A DNA stretch of 64,000 nucleotides, taken from Anthocerotibacter panamensis C109 (GTDB lineage Bacteria > Cyanobacteriota > Cyanobacteriia > Gloeobacterales > Anthocerotibacteraceae). The notes under the pieces are model-generated. The model made no database searches and was not told the DNA's origin. It worked only from the letters and a program-made list of their open reading frames with translations. Positions within the stretch are counted from its first letter, which is position 1. Each line of letters starts with the position of its first letter. Below, piece by piece: positions 27,799-35,902 of the stretch. Position numbers and translations under genes: made by a program. Where the stretch lies: the NCBI RefSeq assembly GCF_018389385.1, contig NZ_CP062698.1, positions 3,165,501 through 3,229,500 of the forward strand. Reading direction: 5' to 3'.

Positions 27799-28650
27799 GA
27801 TCTGCTCACCGCCCTAGAAGCGTGCGTCCTGACGACCACGCCCGGTCGGGTTGCAGCGATAGTCGGCACCACCCATCCCGGCAACCGCGCCAACAACGAG
27901 GACACCTACACCTATGACACCCAGGGCCGCTATGGAATTGTCTGTGATGGCATGGGTGGTCATGAAGGCGGAGAAGTGGCGAGCGCCCTGGCCTTGACCA
28001 GTCTCAAGGAATATTTGGCTTATCTCTTTGCGCCCCGCCCCGAGCAACCCTTGACAGCGCTCCAGATGCGCCAAGGCTTAGCCGAGGCTGTCTATCGGGC
28101 GAATCAGCAATTGGTCAATCGCAACCAAAGCGAGCGACGCAGCCGCTACCAACAAATGGGGACTACGGTTGTCGCCTATTGTCTAACGGGCTCTCTGTTG
28201 CACATCGCCCATGTCGGGGACAGCCGAATTTACCTCATCAACCAAAGCCATTGCCAGCAATTGACTGTGGACGACGATGTAGCCAATTTAGAGGTCAGTC
28301 TGGCGCACACCACCACCACCGCGAGTAGTTATTTGACCAACGGCGGAGCCTTAACCCAGGCTTTGGGCGTGACGGCGACTCAGTCGCTCCTGCCCACGGT
28401 GCAGACGTTTGTGCTGCCCGAGGACTGTCTGCTGTTGCTGTGTAGTGATGGCCTCTGCGATGGATCGTTGATCGAGCGTACTTGGCAGACGGCTCTGCGC
28501 CCGCTCCTGGAAGGGGATCTAGCCGGGAGCACCCAAGAGCTTTTGGATCTGGCTCTGCGCGAATTGGGCCACGACAACATCACTTTTATCCTGGTCCGCT
28601 ACACTCCACCCGCCGCTCCCGCTCGCAGCACCACGAATCTCGAAGATTGA
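27793..28650 (+). pseudogene. PP2C-type Ser/Thr phosphatase, 5' end lost
   Basis: The frame is open from the junction at 27793 and encodes a full PP2C catalytic domain: NRANNEDTY, CDGMGGHEGGEVAS, VAHVGDSRIY-like HIAHVGDSRIYLI, CSDGLCDGS and GHDNITFILVRY, with the metal-binding aspartates present. No ATG, GTG or TTG precedes GRVAAIVG in frame before a stop at 27760; the first ATG (27952) would delete the first metal site. The upstream sequence is instead the divergent DUF4157 copy 2, so an N-terminal portion was removed at the junction. PP2C enzymes reverse Hanks-kinase phosphorylation; the kinase at 20748-23270 is the likely former neighbour. Confidence 0.8.
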
Positions 28651-28695
28651 ATTGACACTCTCCGAGCTGAAGGCTCGGAGAGTGTCAATTCAATC
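28645..28695. repeat. Perfect 23-bp inverted repeat with 5-nt loop
   Basis: Arms 28645-28667 and 28673-28695 are exact reverse complements with loop TGAAG. The left arm includes the PP2C stop codon. It may act as a terminator for the phosphatase and the convergent TPR gene, but neither side has a T run. Arms this long and perfect are unusual for a simple terminator. Confidence 0.95.
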
Positions 28696-28750
28696 AACTT
28701 GCAACATTAACTACCCAGCAAAATCTTCAAAATCAAATGTATTTGTTCGC

Positions 28751-29116
28751 CTACTTGGTTGAAGATTCGTTCAGCAGCTTGTCCAGTTGGTATTGTGCAA
28801 TCTTTGACTCAAAGTTTGCAGTTTGGTGAGTTGCATAAAGTTTAATGGCAGTTTTGTAGTCTTCGATAGCTTCTTCACGATGGTTTAGAAGCCTGTTAGC
28901 ATCGGCACGCCCTATGTATGCTCTGGCCAAGGAAGGATCGAGCTCGATAACTGTATTGAACTCTTCTAAAGCGCTAGAAGAATTACCCTGAGCCAGATAA
29001 TTTGCGGCAAGGCTTTCATGGAATTTGAGCATGACGAGGGCATCTGTAGTCTGAGCAAGAGTGGGAAAAGCCAAAGCTGAAAGAGTCAGCATCAAGAACA
29101 ATTTCTTCATGTACAT
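28751..29116 (-). CDS. Secreted TPR protein
   Basis: A 121-residue protein with a signal peptide (MKKLFLMLTLSALAFPTLAQ) and two to three tetratricopeptide repeats (NYLAQGNSSSALEEFNTVIE, AYIGRADANRLLNHREEAIE). It should act outside the cytoplasmic membrane as a protein-binding module. ATG 29116 has AGGAG 8 nt upstream. It follows the small secreted gene by 22 bp, and both lie downstream of DUF4157 copy 3. AT-rich for this window. Role unknown; possibly an accessory or immunity protein. Confidence 0.75.
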   Translation of the reverse strand: MYMKKLFLMLTLSALAFPTLAQTTDALVMLKFHESLAANYLAQGNSSSALEEFNTVIELDPSLARAYIGRADANRLLNHREEAIEDYKTAIKLYATHQTANFESKIAQYQLDKLLNESSTK

Positions 29117-29138
29117 TGTTTGATCTCCTAGTTAAATG

Positions 29139-29465
29139 TTACTGAACCACAAAGCAAGTTGCACCCCCTGAACTCCAATTGACCTGACAAGTATAGTATG
29201 CCCCCTGATAGGTAGTGATAGTGACACCTCCAGAAGTAACACTATATGCGTAAAAAGCAGTTGCGTAAGAGCTAGAACTCCCAGGATTGTAGAGCCCAAT
29301 TGGGCTATCTAAAGCACCTGTGTCTGTTCTTGTTGTGACAGGTGATGGTCCAGAATAATTACCATAGACATAGCCGCTAGCTTGTCTACGCTGACCACCA
29401 TCCCTCTGTGCTGCTACAGGAAGACTTAGCACGACTCCCAAGCTGAGACAACAAAGCCCAATCAT
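29139..29465 (-). CDS. Small secreted protein, start region damaged
   Basis: A 108-residue protein with a signal peptide (GLCCLSLGVVLSLPVAAQ) and a Gly/Ser/Tyr-rich mature part (SGYVYGNYSGPSPV; YTCQVNWSSGGATC) that looks like a small beta fold with one disulfide. The best ribosome site, AGGAG, belongs to an ATG at 29480 that reads Met-Leu-Lys and then TGA in the same frame before continuing into this protein; the ATG at 29465 lacks a positively charged start. A nonsense mutation (TGG to TGA) in codon 4 would explain this. Family unknown. Confidence 0.5.
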   Translation of the reverse strand: MIGLCCLSLGVVLSLPVAAQRDGGQRRQASGYVYGNYSGPSPVTTRTDTGALDSPIGLYNPGSSSSYATAFYAYSVTSGGVTITTYQGAYYTCQVNWSSGGATCFVVQ

Positions 29466-29600
29466 TGATCACTTCAACATAATGCAAAGTCTCCTGCTAC
29501 AAAAGCATTCTATCAACTTGCTGTGTTTTTCTTGTATCACTAAATACAGAAAGCTTAACTTGGCGAATACAGATTTTGTTATTTTCTATTTGGCTATATA

Positions 29601-30440
29601 TCATGACTTCCTCCTTTCTGGGTAACCCACTTGGCGCTGTACGCTACCCGTCTGCTGAATGACATGGGTCAGTTCATGGGCCAATAATTCTTGACCACCC
29701 GTGTTGCCGGGGTTGTACTCCCCCTGACGGAAAAAGATATCCTGACCAGTGGTGAACGCGCGTGCTTGCAAAGATTGGTTGAGGCTGTCGGACTGGCTAT
29801 CCGTGTGGACCCGCACTCCGCTGAAATCAGCCCCAAAGGCTTGCTCTAGCGGTCCGCGCACCGTATCGGCTATCCCCTGCCCGCCGCCTCGGGCCTGCTG
29901 GATCATCCCTTCGACATCGGCGGGCGCGGTCGCCTGCTCACCCTGCCGCTGGAGCATCGGTTTCATCTGGAGTTCTTCCTCGGGCAACTCCTCCCGTTGG
30001 ATAATCCCTGCCATCGGTTTCATTTGGAGTTCTTCCTCGGGCAACTCCTCCCGTTGGATAATCCCTGCCATCGGTTTCATCTGGAGTTCTTCTTCAGGCA
30101 ACTCCTCGCGCTGAACCTGTTGACTGGGTTGTGGAGCGTTAATCTGGCTGACCACCTGTGCGGCTACCCGGTCAGCCTCCTGTTCATAAGCATCTCCCGG
30201 TTGACCGACCGTGAGTTTGGTCTGGATGGGGGATAGTCTGTGCTCACCGGACACGGGCTCACCGGGCTTCAGAGGGTGATTGGTGAGGAAATCGGCGGGT
30301 AGCGGGGTATAGGGGAGGATGGCCTGTTCAGCCTCTGGGAGAGCGCTTTGAGCCTGCATGGAAGGCGTGAGCGAGGGTTTTTTCTTGGTCTGAATCAAGT
30401 CTGTCTGGGCTAAAGCTCGTTGTACCCTCGTGAATTCCAT
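29601..30440 (-). CDS. DUF4157 (eCIS core domain) protein, core only, copy 3
   Basis: A 279-residue protein nearly identical to copy 1 through the leader, prefix, repeats and HExxH core (LLAHELTHVIQQTG), ending 13 residues later (VQRQVGYPERRKS) without a C-terminal domain. It has three 19-residue repeats. One GEPVSG..RLSPIQ unit and the ~45 residues between the two units of copy 1 are missing, exactly as expected from recombination between the two units. ATG 30440 follows GAGGAG. It may be a naked core, or a cassette that lost its toxic domain. Two small secreted-protein genes follow on the same strand. Confidence 0.85.
   Translation of the reverse strand: MEFTRVQRALAQTDLIQTKKKPSLTPSMQAQSALPEAEQAILPYTPLPADFLTNHPLKPGEPVSGEHRLSPIQTKLTVGQPGDAYEQEADRVAAQVVSQINAPQPSQQVQREELPEEELQMKPMAGIIQREELPEEELQMKPMAGIIQREELPEEELQMKPMLQRQGEQATAPADVEGMIQQARGGGQGIADTVRGPLEQAFGADFSGVRVHTDSQSDSLNQSLQARAFTTGQDIFFRQGEYNPGNTGGQELLAHELTHVIQQTGSVQRQVGYPERRKS
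29956..30110 (-). repeat. 57-bp in-frame tandem repeat, three units (copy 3)
   Basis: Three units encoding REELPEEELQMKPM joined by AGIIQ, matching copy 1 apart from single-base changes. Confidence 0.95.
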
Positions 30441-30489
30441 GACGCTCCTCTGCAAACGGAACACAGTTTTTCAAAATACCCTTGCCTAT

Positions 30490-30517
30490 AGAGTAACCCT
30501 TCTATATTGGCTGTCAA
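30490..30517 (-). promoter_or_regulatory. Putative promoter of DUF4157 copy 3
   Basis: TTGACA (30512-30517) and TACTCT (30490-30495) with 16-nt spacing on the minus strand, in a segment almost identical to the copy 1 promoter region. Confidence 0.5.
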
Positions 30518-30663
30518 ACGCGCAGGCTCTTAACGGATTTTAGGGTTGTACTCCTGGAGTAGGAGTGCCTAACGGAATATATAAATTCATCTAAACGGCT
30601 CTTCTCTCGCGTCTCAAGACCCACCGCTCTAGCAATAGAACCTGGGTGATCCTGATGCTGTAC

Positions 30664-31017
30664 TCAGCAACTTCCAGGCACAAGTTCAATAATTTCTACT
30701 TTTTTAGCTGATAGAATATCCGCCCATGTCAGGTCAAGCTCCGGTAGCTTCACTCGATAACTCCCGCTCGGGTCGTTGATATAGACAATGGCCTGTTCAG
30801 CATTGAAGAGCACACTTTTTACCCGCCCGCTCTCGACCCAACGGAGAAACGTTTGGTAGGGCAAGGACTGCTGAGCGGCGTAGGTAGGCAGACAGCGGTA
30901 GTCGTACCAGATCCGGGGGAGCGAATCCCGCAACAGATAAATGGTCCCCGTGATAGAGATGCCCACCAGCGCCAAAGCCAGCGCCCCCCTGCTCAGGAGC
31001 TGCCTCAGGGTTTTCAC
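30664..31017 (-). CDS. Membrane-anchored protein resembling the FtsH extracytoplasmic domain
   Basis: A 117-residue protein: basic start, one membrane segment (ALALALVGISITGTIYLL, about 13-30) and a ~75-residue outer domain whose pattern YQTFLRWVESGRVKSVLF and VKLPELD recalls the FtsH periplasmic domain (YSEFL...V..GKVKSV). There is no AAA or peptidase part. It starts at GTG 31017, overlapping the thioesterase stop by 4 bp. A free-standing FtsH-like ectodomain could modulate FtsH or be an unrelated fold of similar pattern; the likeness is by eye. Confidence 0.55.
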   Translation of the reverse strand: MKTLRQLLSRGALALALVGISITGTIYLLRDSLPRIWYDYRCLPTYAAQQSLPYQTFLRWVESGRVKSVLFNAEQAIVYINDPSGSYRVKLPELDLTWADILSAKKVEIIELVPGSC

Positions 31018-31436
31018 GGTAGCGCACTCTGCTCCAAAAGGGGCAAGAGCACGCGCGGCACCGGCAACAGGCGAAAGTCGGTGCTATCGACACAGACCAT
31101 AAGCGTGTGTGCCTCCACTAAAAGCGTCGAACCATGCGCCTCCGGGCGCAAGAACTGATAGTTAAATTTGAAACTCAACCCGGTCACCTCCGAGGTCCAG
31201 ACCACCAGTTCTAGGCGGTCCCCAAAGCGTCCCGGCTTGTGGTAAGTCAATCCTGCTCGCGCCACTACCACCACGACCCCACCGGCCTGTATCCCCGGTA
31301 CATCAGTCCCCAGGTGCTCCAAAAACTCGCAGCGGGCCATCTCCATCCAGCGCATGTAGTTGGCGTAGTAGACGATGCCCGCACTGTCCGTGTCGGCGTA
31401 GTAGACCTTGATAGGAAAGGTTTGACGCTGGCTCAA
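31014..31436 (-). CDS. Hotdog-fold acyl-CoA thioesterase (4HBT/YbgC-like)
   Basis: A 140-residue hotdog thioesterase. The active-site segment YYADTDSAGIVYYANYMRWME contains the conserved Asp and Tyr of the 4-hydroxybenzoyl-CoA thioesterase group, which includes the cyanobacterial DHNA-CoA hydrolase used for phylloquinone or menaquinone synthesis. The only possible start is TTG 31436, with GGAG 10 nt before it. It is coupled to the FtsH-ectodomain-like gene downstream. The specific substrate is undecided. Confidence 0.8.
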   Translation of the reverse strand: MSQRQTFPIKVYYADTDSAGIVYYANYMRWMEMARCEFLEHLGTDVPGIQAGGVVVVVARAGLTYHKPGRFGDRLELVVWTSEVTGLSFKFNYQFLRPEAHGSTLLVEAHTLMVCVDSTDFRLLPVPRVLLPLLEQSALP

Positions 31437-31473
31437 AGGCCGTTTACTCCGCAGTCCTACGTCATCCTAAGCC

Positions 31474-32376
31474 CTAATGGGAAGAAACAATCATCGTGCC
31501 GATGCCCGTGTCGGTGCAAATTTCTAATAACAGGCTGTGTAGAAGACGCCCATCTAGGATATGAGCAGCCCTGACCCCCTGAGCAATGGCCCGGATACAG
31601 CACTGGAGCTTGGGGATCATCCCCCCGCTCACCACCCCCGAGGCAATGAGTTCACGGGCTGTTTTTAGGTCCAAGTGCTCGACCAAGGACTTGGGGTCGT
31701 TGCGGTCTTTGAGCAGCCCCGGTGTGTCGGTGAGGAGAATCAACTTTTCTGCCTCCAAAGCTGCCGCAATTTCACCTGCTGCTGTGTCCGCGTTGATATT
31801 GTAAGCCTGTCCTGATTCATCAGAAGCCACCGTGGAGAGGACCGGGATATAGCTTCCTTGAATTAAAGAGAGTAACAAGGCGGGATTGACCCGAGCAATA
31901 TCTCCTACAAAACCAATATCCGGTTGGGCGCTCGTTGAGACATAGGGACGGGCGGTGAGGGTGAGCCCATCGCGCCCACAGATGCCCACGGCGTTCCCGC
32001 CTGCCTGATTGATGAGTTGGACGAGTTGCTTGTTGACCCGACCGGTGAGGACCATCTCCACTACATCCATGGTCGAACTGTCCGTGACTCTTAGCCCACC
32101 TACAAACTTGGTCGGGATGTCCAAGCGGTCAAGCCAATAGTTGATTTCAGGTCCGCCTCCGTGCACGACTACCGGTTTTATCCCCAAGGAGGACAAAAAT
32201 ACAATGTCTCGGAGCACAGTTGAAGGCATGTTGGGGTCAGCCATCGCAGCCCCACCATACTTAATAACCATCGTCTTGCCGGCAAATTTCTGGACATGGG
32301 GCAGAGCTTCAACAAGGACCCGGACCCGTTCGGCAGGAGAGACGATAGCTAGAGGGGTTTGTTCATCATTTTCCAC
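31474..32376 (-). CDS. argB: Acetylglutamate kinase
   Basis: A 300-residue amino-acid kinase performing the second step of arginine synthesis. Signatures: [10 protein letters not shown] near the start, [13 protein letters not shown] (N-acetylglutamate site), GLRVTD, and the nucleotide part [15 protein letters not shown] and LLTDTPGLL. In cyanobacteria this enzyme is the target of PII (GlnB). GTG 32376 overlaps the end of the DnaJ-TPR gene by 28 bp, so the two genes are read together. Confidence 0.96.
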   Translation of the reverse strand: MENDEQTPLAIVSPAERVRVLVEALPHVQKFAGKTMVIKYGGAAMADPNMPSTVLRDIVFLSSLGIKPVVVHGGGPEINYWLDRLDIPTKFVGGLRVTDSSTMDVVEMVLTGRVNKQLVQLINQAGGNAVGICGRDGLTLTARPYVSTSAQPDIGFVGDIARVNPALLLSLIQGSYIPVLSTVASDESGQAYNINADTAAGEIAAALEAEKLILLTDTPGLLKDRNDPKSLVEHLDLKTARELIASGVVSGGMIPKLQCCIRAIAQGVRAAHILDGRLLHSLLLEICTDTGIGTMIVSSH

Positions 32377-33419
32377 AGGTCCTCTAGGGCTCCTTTAATT
32401 CCTTCTTTTTTGTTTTCTTCTTGAGGAAGCGTACGTTTGGGTTTGCTGGTCGCTTTGCCCTTAGTCGTACTCTGGTCGCTGCCGGACTTGGGAGGAGGAG
32501 CGCCCGCCGCCGAACCTTTATTCAACTCCCGGCGGGCGATACTGTCGGTGGGATCCAGTACAAGCGCTTGGGTGAATTCCGCTTTAGCCATACCGGGGAG
32601 TCCCTGGCGCAGGTAGGCTTGGCCCAGATAACTGTGGTAGGTGGCATTTTCTGGGGAGATGCGCACGGCTTCTTTGAGCGATTGGACGGCTTCACGGTAG
32701 CGGCGGTGCTCAAAGAACATCTTACCCCGCTCAAAATGGGAGTTGGCAAAACTTGCGCCCTTGACTTCCTTGGCCTCCGTTTGTTGGGAGCGCGGCTGGA
32801 TGGGGGCAGGGGATTGGCTTTTGGGCGGGGGGGCAGGGGATTGGCTCTTGGGCGGGGTGGGCGGGGCGGGTTGTGGTGCCCCGAAGCCCTCACTACTGCC
32901 GACCCGGCAATAGACTAGGGCATAGCCCAAATTGAAGATACTCAGTTCGTTAGCGATGACCAAGCGCACTAGGTCTGTTTTGTCCTTATAGACCCCTGGA
33001 CCCTGTTGGGCAATGGCCTGTCGATAAAAGGTCTGCAACTCAGAGAGGGTGAGTGCCTGCTGCATCAGGGCAAGCTGGGGATAGACCGGCACGGCTTCCG
33101 GGCGGTCTTTGACTCGCTCGGCCCAAGCGCGGACCAGTTTGTCATAGTCGCGCCGCTGACTGTCGGCACTGAGGACTTCAAAAGCTGGGTTGACCAGACG
33201 CGCCAGGATCTGTTCTGCCTCTTCTTTACCTTCAGCATCCCGCCCAAAGCGGTCAGGGTGCAAAAGACGGGCGATATTGCGATAGCTCTTGCGGATTTCG
33301 GTCAGTGGAGCGTCCATGGGCACGCCTAAGACCGCATAGTAATCCGCTCCGAATTGGGCTAGCCCTTGGGCGAGGAAAGGAGACTGGATTGCGTCTGTAA
33401 ACCGTTCCAAAGCTGCCAT
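32349..33419 (-). CDS. DnaJ-domain protein with TPR repeats
   Basis: A 356-residue protein with a J domain at about 25-85 (HPD at residues 54-56 in [10 protein letters not shown]), a helical middle, a Pro/Ser/Gln-rich linker (about 180-215) and TPR units at about 220-290 ([40 protein letters not shown]), then a basic Lys/Ser-rich tail. J-TPR proteins act as Hsp70 co-chaperones; in cyanobacteria related proteins are anchored to photosynthetic membranes, but no membrane segment is visible here. It overlaps the solute-binding gene by 61 bp and argB by 28 bp. Confidence 0.85.
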   Translation of the reverse strand: MAALERFTDAIQSPFLAQGLAQFGADYYAVLGVPMDAPLTEIRKSYRNIARLLHPDRFGRDAEGKEEAEQILARLVNPAFEVLSADSQRRDYDKLVRAWAERVKDRPEAVPVYPQLALMQQALTLSELQTFYRQAIAQQGPGVYKDKTDLVRLVIANELSIFNLGYALVYCRVGSSEGFGAPQPAPPTPPKSQSPAPPPKSQSPAPIQPRSQQTEAKEVKGASFANSHFERGKMFFEHRRYREAVQSLKEAVRISPENATYHSYLGQAYLRQGLPGMAKAEFTQALVLDPTDSIARRELNKGSAAGAPPPKSGSDQSTTKGKATSKPKRTLPQEENKKEGIKGALEDLWKMMNKPL

Positions 33420-34165
33420 CTCCTGAGAATTAGTTCTAGTGTACCCGCTTGTGCAATCCCGTATAGTGCCCGGTCCAGGGCATTTTTCAGCGCGGGTTCC
33501 TCACGGCGGACCACCCCGACCACCGGAATTGGCAGGAGGCTATCCTCCCAGATCTTTAGGCTAGAACTGCGCACAAGCTGACGGGCGAGGGGAGTATCCA
33601 GCACCAGAGCATCGAGTTGACCGCGCTCCAACCGCTCCAGCAACTCCTCGTTCCCCTGCGCGGTGAAAGGGCGGATGCCCCGAGATTTATAGAGGTTGTA
33701 GGCGTCCACAAGGGCTGCTCCGCCACTGCCTGTGCGGACTCCCACCCGATTGCCGACCAGCTCGGTCAGGCCCGCGATTCCACTACTTTTGGGAGCGATA
33801 ATGGCCTGACTCGTCGTGTAGTAAGGCAGGGTGGTGAGTATGGGTAATCCCTTGAGATCCGGGGCTTCCTGGGCATTAAAGAGGGCATCTACCCCACCGC
33901 GGACCAGCACCGGGCGCTCCTGGACCCACAGGACTTCGGTGACCCGGACTTCGACCCCTAGCTGTCGCGCCAGTGCCTGGAGAATTTCCCACTCAAAGCC
34001 TGCATAACCGCTCTTAGTGCGGGTGAAGTAGGGCAAGCCCAAGGTGGGGTCTGCCGCCACTCTGAGCACTCCCCGCTTTTGTACCTGCGCCCAAGCCGAA
34101 TCGGTTTGGGCCTGGGCTACCCCTGCTTGCGCTAGGAATACTCCGAGCAAAGTCCGTCGTCGCAC
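33359..34165 (-). CDS. Periplasmic amino-acid-type solute-binding protein
   Basis: A 268-residue protein with a short signal peptide (GVFLAQAGVAQAQ) and the bacterial extracellular family 3 fold: GVLRVAADPTLGLPYF, GFEWEILQALARQLGVEV, VGVRTGSGGAALVD and the closing strand VVRREEPALKNAL. No permease or ATPase gene accompanies it, so it may serve a distant transporter or act as a sensor domain. Start at GTG 34165. Its end lies inside the start of the DnaJ-TPR gene on the same strand. Confidence 0.8.
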   Translation of the reverse strand: MRRRTLLGVFLAQAGVAQAQTDSAWAQVQKRGVLRVAADPTLGLPYFTRTKSGYAGFEWEILQALARQLGVEVRVTEVLWVQERPVLVRGGVDALFNAQEAPDLKGLPILTTLPYYTTSQAIIAPKSSGIAGLTELVGNRVGVRTGSGGAALVDAYNLYKSRGIRPFTAQGNEELLERLERGQLDALVLDTPLARQLVRSSSLKIWEDSLLPIPVVGVVRREEPALKNALDRALYGIAQAGTLELILRRWQLWNGLQTQSSLLSSPKG

Positions 34166-34223
34166 TGGTTTGCCTCCGATTTCGTGATCTCGATAAGATA
34201 AGAGGAGTGATAGGAAGAATGCC

Positions 34224-34448
34224 GTGCCTCATACCATTGTTACCGAAGTCTGCGAAGGAGTCGCCGATTGCGTAGACGCCTGCCCGGTAAACTGTATCGA
34301 CCAGGGTCCGGGAAAGAACGGCAAAGGTACCAACTGGTACTGGATTGACTTCGCGACCTGCATCGACTGCGGCATTTGCCTCCAAGTCTGTCCGGTAGAG
34401 GGAGCCATCCTCCCGGAAGAGAAGCCGGACCTCCAAAAGATGAAGTGA
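34224..34448 (+). CDS. Bacterial-type 4Fe-4S ferredoxin
   Basis: A 74-residue soluble electron carrier. It has two cysteine clusters, CEGVADCVDACPVNC and CIDCGICLQVCPVEG, so it probably binds two iron-sulfur clusters. The KNGKGTNWYWIDFATC stretch between them is typical of the cyanobacterial bacterial-type ferredoxin family. Translation starts at GTG 34224 with AGGAAG before it. It is divergent from the solute-binding gene and convergent with pgk, with a shared terminator after it. Confidence 0.92.
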   Translation: MPHTIVTEVCEGVADCVDACPVNCIDQGPGKNGKGTNWYWIDFATCIDCGICLQVCPVEGAILPEEKPDLQKMK

Positions 34449-34465
34449 TAGCCTTTCCATGAAAA

Positions 34466-34503
34466 CAGGGGCGTTTGCCTTCACCAGAAAACAAACGCCC
34501 CTG
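34466..34503. terminator. Bidirectional terminator between ferredoxin and pgk
   Basis: CAGGGGCGTTTG (34466-34477) pairs perfectly with CAAACGCCCCTG (34492-34503). GTGTTTTT follows on the plus strand and a TTTTC run on the minus strand. Confidence 0.85.
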
Positions 34504-34522
34504 AGTGTTTTTAGCCCAAGGG

Positions 34523-35728
34523 CTATAGGTCGTTGAGCGCTACGATCCCAGGGAGATCCTTCCCTTCGAGCAACTCCAAAGAAGCCCCACCACCCGTCGA
34601 GATATGGCTCATGGCACTAGCCAAGCCGCACTGCTCTACTGCTGCCACCGAGTCGCCGCCACCGATGATGGTGATGGCTCCTCCCGGCGTGAGTTTTGCC
34701 AGGGATGCGGCGATGGCATTGGTGCCGACAGCAAACTGAGGAAACTCGAAAACCCCCATCGGACCATTCCAGATCACGGTCTTGGCGTCCGCAAGTGCTC
34801 CTTGGAAGGTCTGGATCGCATCAGGACCGATATCGAGCCCCATCCAGCCGTCGGGAATCGCCGTGACCGGGACGGTCTGAGCGTTAGCATCGGGCTTGAA
34901 GGCATCCGCTACCACTACATCCGTGGGCAGGATGAATGCTACCCCCCGCTCTTTGGCTTTAGCCATCAGTGACCGGGCGAGGTCCAACTTGTCCTCTTCG
35001 ACCAAAGATTTCCCGGTCGCAAGGCCCTGTGCTTTATAGAAGGTGAAGATCATGCCCCCGCCGAGGAGCAATTTGTCCACTTTCTCCAGGAGCGCTTCGA
35101 TCACGCCGATTTTGGAGCTGACCTTGGAACCACCGATGATGGCAACCAAGGGTCGTTGGGGTTGATCCACCGCACCTTTGAGGTATTGCAACTCTTTGTC
35201 GAGCAAGAAGCCCGCCACGGAGGTGCTCAAAAAGTGGGTCACCCCTTCCGTTGAGGCATGGGCGCGGTGGGCTGTCCCGAAGGCATCATTCACATAGATA
35301 TCGGCTAGAGCGGAGAGTTTTTGGGCGAATTCGGGGGTATTCTTCTCTTCTTCTTTATAGAAGCGGACGTTCTCCAACAGGAGCACCTGTCCGGGAGCGA
35401 GGGCTGCCACCTGAGCTTCTACGTCAGGACCAATCACATCCTTGGCCTTAACCACTAGGGTCTCCCCGAGCAATTCCTGAAGACGAGCAGCAACCGGGGT
35501 CAGCCGCTGAGACTCATCCGCGCCCTTGGGACGGCCCAAATGGCTCACCAAGAGGACTTTGGCTCCTGCTTGGGTGAGATGGGTAATCGTAGGGAGTGCC
35601 GCCCGAATCCTTGTGTCGTCCGTGATCGCTCCCTCGGCGGAGAGCGGTACGTTAAAATCCACCCGCACTAAAACGCGCTTGCCTTGAAGCTCATCTGCGG
35701 TCAAGTTAGCCAAAGTTTTTTTAGCCAA
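34523..35728 (-). CDS. pgk: Phosphoglycerate kinase
   Basis: A 401-residue glycolytic and Calvin-cycle kinase. Signatures: [21 protein letters not shown], the hinge/nucleotide loop [20 protein letters not shown] and the C-terminal [11 protein letters not shown]. Full length with no anomaly. It starts at ATG 35728 and stands alone, closed by the shared terminator with the ferredoxin gene. Confidence 0.98.
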   Translation of the reverse strand: MAKKTLANLTADELQGKRVLVRVDFNVPLSAEGAITDDTRIRAALPTITHLTQAGAKVLLVSHLGRPKGADESQRLTPVAARLQELLGETLVVKAKDVIGPDVEAQVAALAPGQVLLLENVRFYKEEEKNTPEFAQKLSALADIYVNDAFGTAHRAHASTEGVTHFLSTSVAGFLLDKELQYLKGAVDQPQRPLVAIIGGSKVSSKIGVIEALLEKVDKLLLGGGMIFTFYKAQGLATGKSLVEEDKLDLARSLMAKAKERGVAFILPTDVVVADAFKPDANAQTVPVTAIPDGWMGLDIGPDAIQTFQGALADAKTVIWNGPMGVFEFPQFAVGTNAIAASLAKLTPGGAITIIGGGDSVAAVEQCGLASAMSHISTGGGASLELLEGKDLPGIVALNDL

Positions 35729-35902
35729 GACCTTCCTCCATGCACTACTGCTGCCCTAATTGTAGGAGGTTTTACGCGTCTTCCGGTGCGAAGAAGGATG
35801 AGGGCTTGACCGCCCATTCAGGCTAGAAAGAGTTCATGGGGCGCTTTGACGCCCAGCACAAACCTCCATGAGTACACTAGAGGCACGTCCTGTCTGTGGC
35901 TA

